NCBI RefSeq assembly: GCF_029223195.1
Contig: NZ_JARHUF010000002.1
Span: 310,001-374,000 of the forward strand
Length of the DNA: 64,000 nucleotides
Origin: Vibrio sp. CAU 1672
Lineage (GTDB): Bacteria > Pseudomonadota > Gammaproteobacteria > Enterobacterales > Vibrionaceae
Direction of reading: 5' to 3'
Part shown: in pieces, positions 58,323 through 64,000 of the stretch
How the letters are laid out: every line of letters starts with the position of its first letter
How positions within the stretch are numbered: position 1 is the stretch's first letter
Made by a program: the position numbers and the translations under genes
Notes under the pieces: generated by a model
What the model was told of the DNA's origin: nothing
The model's input: only the letters and a program-made list of their open reading frames with translations
Database searches by the model: none

Positions 58323-58428
58323 TTATATAAAGAAGAAATAAGTGCAATATACTGGATAAATGTGTAATAACTCGCATGATTAGATCTTCATTAATTATAA
58401 GGATTATTACTGAATTAGGTTTGTAAGA

Positions 58429-58452
58429 AAAACATGAATAAGATCATGTTTT
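58429..58452. promoter_or_regulatory. Inverted repeat AAAACATGA-N6-TCATGTTTT
   Basis: Perfect nine-base arms around ATAAGA in the 381-base divergent region between beta-mannosidase and porin. The geometry equals a CRP site (five-base cores, six-base spacer), but the cores are CATGA/TCATG rather than TGTGA/TCACA. It may be a variant CRP site or a dedicated operator. Confidence 0.55.
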
Positions 58453-58636
58453 ATTGCGCATTGGATCTTTGTGCTACAAAGTAGATAAATATCCAATATC
58501 CATAAAATTATCCTTTCGATATTATTTTTGTTGTCAGCTAAGCGCATTTAATAACTTTAAATTAACATCTTTAAACTGGTAGATGTTTGCCAGTTTGGCT
58601 TAGCTCGCATATTAATTATTACTAATAGGGTGTTTT

Positions 58637-59701
58637 ATGAAAATTAAGTACTGTACTGCAATGTGTGTTGCAGCTTTACTCTCCTCAGCAGCTACAGCAA
58701 ATGACGATGTTGAAGTGTACGGCCAAATTGCAATCTCTATGTATAGCTATGCCGAAGATGGCAAAGATACCGTCAATCGTCTGGATAATGAGTCACGGGT
58801 TGGTTTCCGTGGTACCAAAGAGCTCGAACGTTCGCCGAGACTAATATGGCAAATCGAGGGCAATAACGTTGGTTCTGGCGAAAACAGTGGTGACGGCCAG
58901 TTAGGACTGCGTGATACCTATGGTGGTTTTGAGGGTGACAATTGGGGACGTGTACGCTTTGGCCGCTTTTTGACTCCGGCATATGCGATTATCGACTGGC
59001 CTTATTCAAACCCGGGTCTGGGTAACGTATTTGACTGGGGCGATGATATTGCTGGTGGTGCTTACTATGACCGTCAGTCTGATCAAATCAGCTGGGACAG
59101 CCCGAACTGGAATGGTTTCTCGATGACACTGGCGACCGGTCGCGGTAACAATCTGGAAAACTCCAGCAGTAACTTCTACGGTGCCTCGGCGCACTACCGC
59201 ACTGGCCCTTTGCAGCTCCATGCCGGTTATGAATACGGTACTGAGCGTCTGGTCGAACTGGAAGATGCAGGAACCGGGTCGATGATGACGGCCAACTCTG
59301 ACTATGAAACCTATATCGCTGGTTTTGAGCTGGCATTTGACAATGGTATTGGTTTGTTTGGTGCTTATAAAGTGATGTCTGCGGACTATGCCGACTACGA
59401 TAACGGAGAGGCAGGCACGGGCTCGATTGAGCGTATTATTGGTCAGCGACAAGATCAAACATCGTACTCCGTGGGCGCGTTGTACGACATCGGCTACTGG
59501 CAGTTCAAAGTCGGTTATGCCGCGAACAGTGACTTGGAAATTGACAACCGTAAGGTCAGCGGAACGGCAGACAACGTTCTTTCTGGCCAGGCGATCTACT
59601 TCCTGGATGATCCGGCTATTGTGTATTTCCGAGTTAAATCGATGGAAATTAACGACACAGATATTACCGAAGTGCGTCTCGGTATGGAGTACTACTTCTA
59701 G
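58637..59701 (+). CDS. General porin (outer membrane, sugar-associated)
   Basis: A 354-residue outer-membrane porin: signal peptide ending ATA/NDDVEVYGQ, then a 16-strand-type porin pattern with VEVYGQIAISMYSY, SRVGFRGTKEL, GRVRFGRFLTPAYAI, and the terminal aromatic EVRLGMEYYF needed for assembly. It belongs to the gram-negative porin family that includes Vibrio chitoporins. AATAGGGTG precedes the ATG. The position between beta-mannosidase and sugar regulators suggests uptake of manno-oligosaccharides. Confidence 0.92.
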   Translation: MKIKYCTAMCVAALLSSAATANDDVEVYGQIAISMYSYAEDGKDTVNRLDNESRVGFRGTKELERSPRLIWQIEGNNVGSGENSGDGQLGLRDTYGGFEGDNWGRVRFGRFLTPAYAIIDWPYSNPGLGNVFDWGDDIAGGAYYDRQSDQISWDSPNWNGFSMTLATGRGNNLENSSSNFYGASAHYRTGPLQLHAGYEYGTERLVELEDAGTGSMMTANSDYETYIAGFELAFDNGIGLFGAYKVMSADYADYDNGEAGTGSIERIIGQRQDQTSYSVGALYDIGYWQFKVGYAANSDLEIDNRKVSGTADNVLSGQAIYFLDDPAIVYFRVKSMEINDTDITEVRLGMEYYF

Positions 59702-59733
59702 CCGATGCAGGTTTACTGGTTAGTAAGTAGTAG

Positions 59734-59762
59734 CAAGGGATGGGCACCAGTCTCATCCCTTG
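59734..59762 (+). terminator. Hairpin after the porin gene
   Basis: Stem CAAGGGATG / CATCCCTTG with an 11-base loop, 33 bases after the stop. The T-run is weak. Confidence 0.55.
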
Positions 59763-59858
59763 GTTAAACGGTGGTGCCGGATTGAAATGGCAGTATTTTC
59801 ATTGTAGATTGTGGTGTGATTTTAGTATATGACTGTGAAAAACCTAAAGCGGATAGAT

Positions 59859-60650
59859 ATGAACAAAGATTTCCGGTTGTTATTTGAGTTTGCCCGTCTC
59901 AAGTTCACCAATACTGATCAGAAAATAGCGGATTACTTTCTGGCACTTAACCCGACCAAGAACATTGAGGAACTGGCTGCAGAAATCGGTGTTTCAACTG
60001 CGTCTATCACCCGTTTTTGTAAAAAAATAGGGCTCAATAATTTTAAAGAGTTCCTTTATTTATATCAAAATCAGCTCGATTCTGAGAATCCAGAGTTTTA
60101 TGAAACACGGACATTGCAAAATGAGTATTTTGAAATGTTGCAGCAGTTTGATCAGTGCCTTAAGCCAGAGGATATTGATGTATTCTGTGAGCTGATAAAT
60201 AAGCATAAAGTTATCTATGTCTTTGGCCTGGGCTATAGTGCGTTTGCCGCACATGATCTTAAGTTCAGGTTAACTCGCTTGGGTAAGTTTGTGGAAATTG
60301 TCCATGACAGTGATTCGATGGATATGATCAGTTCGATTATCGGTGAAGGTGAGCTGGTATTGTTGTTATCGTTAAAAGGCAACAATAGCAGGATGATCCA
60401 ATCAGCGCAGAAAATGAAGGCCAAAGGGGTACAGCTGTTATGTGTCACAGCAAATGAGCGTTCACGTTTGCTGGATTATGCTGATCGGTCGCTGCTGACA
60501 GTGTCACTCAGAGGGGAAGAGTCGACCGGGATGATATCCGGGCAGTTACCAATGCTTATCGCCTTTGACCACATTTATTTCCGTTACGTGTCTTTATTCC
60601 GTGAATCCATTCAGAAGTGGGTAAGAACAGAGCAAACATTTGAAGAGTAG
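59859..60650 (+). CDS. RpiR/MurR-family regulator (HTH plus SIS domain)
   Basis: About 263 residues from ATG 59859 (MNKDFRLLFEFARLKFT); AAGCGG lies upstream. An in-frame ATG at 59829 lacks a ribosome site. The N-terminal HTH_6 domain (NIEELAAEIGVSTASITRFCKKIGLNNFKEF) is followed by a SIS sugar-phosphate-binding domain (about residues 105-235: VIYVFGLGYSAFAAHDL, LVLLLSLKGNNSRMI). Such regulators respond to phosphosugars. It lies between porin and kinase genes and probably controls the manno-oligosaccharide genes. Confidence 0.9.
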   Translation: MNKDFRLLFEFARLKFTNTDQKIADYFLALNPTKNIEELAAEIGVSTASITRFCKKIGLNNFKEFLYLYQNQLDSENPEFYETRTLQNEYFEMLQQFDQCLKPEDIDVFCELINKHKVIYVFGLGYSAFAAHDLKFRLTRLGKFVEIVHDSDSMDMISSIIGEGELVLLLSLKGNNSRMIQSAQKMKAKGVQLLCVTANERSRLLDYADRSLLTVSLRGEESTGMISGQLPMLIAFDHIYFRYVSLFRESIQKWVRTEQTFEE

Positions 60651-60696
60651 TGATTGAGATTATAAAACCTGAGCTCTACTAATATTTTTACTTTTA

Positions 60697-60736
60697 CACT
60701 CTCCTCTATGACCAAACCAAATATCAGAGGGGAGTG
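60697..60736 (+). terminator. Hairpin after the RpiR gene
   Basis: Eleven-base arms CACTCTCCTCT / AGAGGGGAGTG with one G-T pair and an 18-base loop, 46 bases after the stop. No T-run follows. Confidence 0.4.
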
Positions 60737-60888
60737 GTATTAAACGCCTGCCCTGAAGACTAGATCTAATAAATAAGATGAGAGATATAATAATGTCATC
60801 TTATTTATTATTGCTATTCTTTTGTTTAGATAAAATGTCTGTATTTATTGTTTATTAAAGCGACCAATTTTTTGGTGCTTTTTACTGT

Positions 60889-60903
60889 ATTATATGCCTG
60901 CGT
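60889..60903 (+). promoter_or_regulatory. ATTAnATGCCTGCGT motif upstream of the kinase
   Basis: ATTATATGCCTGCGT differs at one base from the string upstream of the beta-mannosidase gene (58308-58322). It lies 72 bases before the kinase start. Confidence 0.45.
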
Positions 60904-60974
60904 AATATTATTTGATGTGGGTATCTATTCTTTGAATTAAAGTTCGTTTACCAAGAAATTAATGAGATGAAATT

Positions 60975-61868
60975 ATGCTAGTAGGCTTTGATATTGGCGG
61001 AACAAAAATTGAGGTTCAGGTGTTGTCCGCTCAAGGAGAGGTGCTATATAAGCTCCGCCGCCCAACACCAGATAACTATGACGTGTTTATTAACAAGGTT
61101 CATGAAATGGTTAACGTTGTCGAAAGCGAGTTAGGCGATTTCAGTGCGATTGGGATCGGGTTACCCGGAGCCATCTGTCCGAAAACCGGCAAGATGAAAA
61201 ACGCCAACTGTACATTTCTCAATGGCCGGGATGTGGTGTCTGATTTACGTAATGCAACCGGTAAAGCGGTGAAAATTGCCAATGATGCTAACTGTTTTGC
61301 CTTGTCCGAAGCTGTTGATGGTGCCGGAGCGACGGGGAGTGTTGTGTTTGGGGCCATCGTGGGAACCGGCTGTGGTGGTGGCATCGTTGTCAATCAAAGT
61401 ATCATCACCGGAGCCAATGCCATTACCGGTGAGTGGGGCCATAATCCGCTGCCTGGTTATACGCCCGAGGTAGATGGGGATATTGGCCCATGCTACTGCG
61501 GCCGGAAAAACTGCATTGAGCAGTATATTTCAGGCACTGGCTTTGCGGCGCAATATAACCACAAGTTTCAGGCTGATCTGGACTCCCGGCAAATTATGGC
61601 GCTGGTCGATGCCGGTGACCAACAGGCAGTAGCCGCGTATCATTTGATGGTTGACCAAATGGCACGCAGTTTTGCATCTATCTGCAATGTTCTCGATCCG
61701 GATGTGATTGTTCTTGGCGGCGGGATGTCGAATGTTGAGCGCTTGTATCAGGATTTGCCAGCAGCAATGCGCCATTATATCTTTTCTGATGAGCCTACTG
61801 TGACAGTCAGAGCTGCCACTTTCGGTGACAGCAGTGGGGTGCGCGGTGCGGCCTGGTTAACCCAATAG
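60975..61868 (+). CDS. mak: ROK-family fructokinase / mannokinase
   Basis: A 297-residue ROK sugar kinase closely resembling E. coli Mak (manno(fructo)kinase, 302 residues) along its length: GFDIGGTKIEVQVL (phosphate loop), KNANCTFLNGR, IANDANCFALSEAVDGA (catalytic Asp in NDAN), GTGCGGGIV, GEWGHNPLPGY, the zinc motif CYCGRKNCIEQYISGTGF, and NVLDPDVIVLGGGMSNV...GDSSGVRGAAWL. It phosphorylates fructose and mannose at C6. In this cluster it should phosphorylate mannose released by beta-mannosidase, the product then going to ManA. Confidence 0.93.
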   Translation: MLVGFDIGGTKIEVQVLSAQGEVLYKLRRPTPDNYDVFINKVHEMVNVVESELGDFSAIGIGLPGAICPKTGKMKNANCTFLNGRDVVSDLRNATGKAVKIANDANCFALSEAVDGAGATGSVVFGAIVGTGCGGGIVVNQSIITGANAITGEWGHNPLPGYTPEVDGDIGPCYCGRKNCIEQYISGTGFAAQYNHKFQADLDSRQIMALVDAGDQQAVAAYHLMVDQMARSFASICNVLDPDVIVLGGGMSNVERLYQDLPAAMRHYIFSDEPTVTVRAATFGDSSGVRGAAWLTQ

Positions 61869-61936
61869 CCGATTCTTACGACTGGTTTTGGCCAGTCTAC
61901 CCCATGGCTAGAGTAATATTTATCCCAAACGATTGA

Positions 61937-61956
61937 CTCCCTCTGAGAAGAGGGAG
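61937..61956. terminator. Hairpin between convergent kinase and AraC genes
   Basis: CTCCCTCT-GAGA-AGAGGGAG: eight-base perfect stem, four-base loop. It lies 68 bases after the kinase stop and 64 bases after the leftward AraC stop, with poor T-runs on both sides. Confidence 0.5.
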
Positions 61957-62020
61957 CCATTTGATGCTCATTTTCCCTTTTGATCGCTTGCCGCTTATTG
62001 GCAACCCGCAGAACTCCTAC

Positions 62021-62926
62021 CTAAGCTGCCAGTCCCGCCCGGAACTGGGAAGGTGTTACCCCAATCTTCTGTTTGAAAAGCCTGCAGAAATAGTTACTGT
62101 CGGAAAAGCCGCACAGTGAGGAAATCTGCTTGACTCTGTGGTGGTTCAGCTCCAGTAAGCGCAGGGCATTCTCCATTCGCTTGTGGCACAGATAGTCCTT
62201 AAAGCTTGTTTTTCCCTGATGCTGGAAAATGTGCGACAGATAGTTGGGTGAGATGTGGAATTTTCTTGCCACCTCTTCGCGACTTAGCGCTTGATTATAA
62301 TGATCATTAATGTATTTGGTTATTTTTTGAAACAGTTCTTCCTGACGGCTGGGAAGCTTATCGGGGGCATTTTCCATTATCATAAGGTGACTCAGCAGTG
62401 AACGGACCACCAGGCTGATGGTATGAGAGTCAGAGTTGGCACTGCCGAGCTCTTGTAATACTTGAATTAACCCGTTTCCAATTGACTGGTGACGGCGAAC
62501 AGACGGCCGTTTATGAACCTCGGAAAAATCATTTCCATTCCAGGTATGCAGGCTAAACCCAACCTTGTGGGGCGCAATGTTCAGGCTGAGCAAGGTTACC
62601 GGCTCTGCCCATTGCGGCTGACTCCACCCCATACTAGGAATGTACAACACCTCACCGGAAGAGAACTGGCGCAACTGGCTGCTGTGTTCGTCGATTGAAT
62701 AGAGAATGTCGATGCTGCCTTCCAGTACAATGTCGATTCGCGGCATGTCGAGTTGCCATGCCTTCAGTGGTGTGCTGTGGTTGGCAGCCGCCAGGCTGAT
62801 CGAGCTGATCGCATGTGGCTGGTCAACCAGTCGCGATAAATGATGGGCGATCAGATCAGGCTGATGACCCTGATCAGGGTTCAGGTGATGGTTGGCAGCT
62901 GTTGATGAAAGCAAATTCAAGCTCAT
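62021..62926 (-). CDS. AraC-family regulator with cupin-like sensor domain
   Basis: A 301-residue AraC regulator. Residues ~40-150 resemble the cupin-like sugar-sensing domain (LDMPRIDIVLEGSIDILYSID, FSSGEVLYIPSMGWSQP). The last ~100 residues are the double HTH (LSREEVARKFHISPNYLSHIFQHQG, VKQISSLCGFSDSNYFCRLFKQKIGVTPSQFR). It is divergent from the PTS gene at 63209, with two palindromes between, so it probably regulates that transporter in response to its sugar. Confidence 0.92.
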   Translation of the reverse strand: MSLNLLSSTAANHHLNPDQGHQPDLIAHHLSRLVDQPHAISSISLAAANHSTPLKAWQLDMPRIDIVLEGSIDILYSIDEHSSQLRQFSSGEVLYIPSMGWSQPQWAEPVTLLSLNIAPHKVGFSLHTWNGNDFSEVHKRPSVRRHQSIGNGLIQVLQELGSANSDSHTISLVVRSLLSHLMIMENAPDKLPSRQEELFQKITKYINDHYNQALSREEVARKFHISPNYLSHIFQHQGKTSFKDYLCHKRMENALRLLELNHHRVKQISSLCGFSDSNYFCRLFKQKIGVTPSQFRAGLAA

Positions 62927-62966
62927 AATTCGCGTCTTCTTAACGATTTCAAGGGATTTGAAGTAA

Positions 62967-63008
62967 ATGAAAATATTTTCATTGCGATGTTGGTGAAAGT
63001 ATTTTCAT
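62967..63008. promoter_or_regulatory. Twin operators in the AraC/PTS divergent region
   Basis: ATGAAAATATTTTCAT (62967-62982) is a perfect 16-base palindrome. GTGAAAGTATTTTCAT (62993-63008) is a near copy 26 bases further on. Both lie close to the AraC gene, consistent with binding of this regulator. Confidence 0.6.
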
Positions 63009-63098
63009 TAATTTCGTGTTTTTATGGTGCAAAAGCCACTTTTATGGCGATTTGCGTCCTGTTGTGATGTTTATATAGCCATGTGGCTGCTGTTGTCA

Positions 63099-63163
63099 TG
63101 AAAAAATTTACCAAAATTCGAGTGTTGAGTGGTGGATCACATTACCCTGCTGAAAAAATTTAC
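63099..63163 (+). promoter_or_regulatory. Direct repeat TGAAAAAATTTAC upstream of the PTS gene
   Basis: TGAAAAAATTTAC occurs at 63099-63111 and 63151-63163, 52 bases (about five turns) apart, ending 46 bases before the PTS start. It is a possible activator site pair in the PTS promoter. Confidence 0.45.
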
Positions 63164-63208
63164 ATAATGGCAGCCGAATTGACTTAGTAAGGTATGGAGC
63201 TTCATTTA

Positions 63209-64000
63209 ATGACAATTAATGTAGTAGCGGTAACAGGGTGTGCAGCGGGAATCGCTCACACGTATATGGCCGCCAGAGCGTTGGAAGACGCAGGTAAAGA
63301 ACACGGCTTTCACATTAAAGTCGAAACCAATGGTTCTATCGGTGCAGAGAATGTCCTGACTGAAGAAGACATCGCAAAAGCCGACGTGGTTGTGTTGGCT
63401 TCTGATATTGAAGTGGATAAAGCCCGTTTTGCCGGTAAGAAGATTTATGTCACTCGACCAAAAGTGGCGATGAAAGATGCTAAAGCACTGGTCGATTTGG
63501 CGATGAAAGAAGGTACGGTGTTTGGTGGTAAAGGCACGGAAGTGGGTAATATCACTTTAGGCAAAACCTCTGAGAACGGATTCATCCAGCACGTGATGAG
63601 CGGTATCTCCTACATGGTACCTATGGTTATCTCTGCAGGTCTGCTGTTGGCTATTGCCAATGTGTTTGCATTCCAGCGTGATGAGCTTGGCCGTCTAGTG
63701 GCGTGGGGTTTCGATCAAAGTACGCCAATTGGTGAACTGATGTTCCACTTGTTCAAAGTGGGTCAGGTGGGTTTCTTGTTGATGATCCCACTGTTTGCCG
63801 GTTTTGTGGCGAACTCTATCGCGTCTAAACCTGCGATCGCTCCGGCGATGATCGGTGCCTACATTGCGAACGACGCGAGCTTCCTTGGTACGGAAACCGG
63901 CGGCGGCTTCCTGTCAGCTATCCTGGTTGCGTTTTTAGTCGGTTACATGGTGCGTTACCTGAAGATGGTGCCTTGGCCGAAGATTTGTAAGCCACTGCTA
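63209..64000 (+). CDS. Fructose-family PTS EIIBC component (3' end beyond window)
   Basis: At least 264 codons from ATG 63209, with GGAG nine bases upstream, running off the window. Residues ~1-100 are EIIB of the fructose type with the phospho-Cys in VAVTGCAAGIAHTYMAARAL. From ~125 the EIIC channel begins (HVMSGISYMVPMVISAGLLLAIANV, PLFAGFVANSIASKPAIAPAMIGAYIA). No EIIA domain precedes it, so phosphate must come from a separate EIIA, perhaps encoded further right or the EIIAB protein at 45643. It imports and phosphorylates a sugar, probably mannose, fructose or a mannoside, by context. Confidence 0.92.
   Translation, partial: MTINVVAVTGCAAGIAHTYMAARALEDAGKEHGFHIKVETNGSIGAENVLTEEDIAKADVVVLASDIEVDKARFAGKKIYVTRPKVAMKDAKALVDLAMKEGTVFGGKGTEVGNITLGKTSENGFIQHVMSGISYMVPMVISAGLLLAIANVFAFQRDELGRLVAWGFDQSTPIGELMFHLFKVGQVGFLLMIPLFAGFVANSIASKPAIAPAMIGAYIANDASFLGTETGGGFLSAILVAFLVGYMVRYLKMVPWPKICKPLL

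Overview
The window looks like a chromosomal segment from a Vibrionaceae member, most likely Vibrio. This is inferred from ToxR/VtrA-type membrane-anchored regulators, a VF530-family protein, a FabV/TER-type enoyl reductase, two chemoreceptors and two cyclic-di-GMP genes. No complete insertion sequence, prophage or CRISPR array is visible. The 19-31 kb part is visibly more AT-rich than the rest.

Layout. (1) 1-5.5 kb, leftward: an operon for an acyl-ACP-reductase-like protein, an RND/MMPL exporter, a LolA-like periplasmic protein and an outer-membrane barrel cut by the window edge. (2) 6.3-14.4 kb: a decayed REP-associated transposase, an enoyl-ACP/CoA reductase, an AraC regulator, and a divergent operon for a CoA-transferase, FadB and FadA. 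Together these are the enzyme types needed for beta-oxidation or its reversal. (3) 14.7-19.6 kb: VF530, an EAL protein with degenerate GGDEF, and a PAS-GGDEF cyclase, bracketed by two diverged copies of one intergenic element that each hold a CRP-like site. (4) 19.8-30.3 kb: three ToxR/VtrA-like membrane regulators, each overlapped by a small VtrC-like partner gene. The third has a second tandem partner. Between them lie a GlxA-type AraC regulator, a nucleoside deoxyribosyltransferase and an aldehyde dehydrogenase. (5) 30.5-35.1 kb: a fragment of an old-yellow-enzyme gene and two methyl-accepting chemotaxis proteins. (6) 35.3-40.4 kb: an fsa / pflE / pflF / deoR glycyl-radical cluster with a perfect FNR box and repeated operator-like palindromes. 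(7) 41.2-48.1 kb: a lipoprotein pullulanase behind MalT-box-like sites, a membrane-anchored PTS EIIAB protein without EIIC, and mannose-6-phosphate isomerase. (8) 48.2-55.3 kb: tRNA-Ser(UGA), a metallopeptidase-like lipoprotein, a solitary AAA ATPase, a MocR regulator divergent from a beta-hydroxyacid dehydrogenase across a perfect 38-bp palindrome, and a coiled-coil lipoprotein. (9) 55.8-64 kb: beta-mannosidase, porin, RpiR regulator, Mak-like fructo/mannokinase, AraC regulator, and the start of a fructose-family PTS EIIBC.

How the parts work together. The right third is built around alpha-glucan and manno-oligosaccharide use: entry by porin, cleavage by beta-mannosidase, phosphorylation by the kinase or PTS, isomerisation by ManA. 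The glycyl-radical cluster is an anaerobic module. The left third concerns acyl chains. The centre is a sensory and regulatory block. The strongest candidate for a little-described system is the set of three VtrA/VtrC-like co-component cassettes. The acyl-ACP-reductase-like/RND export operon is second.
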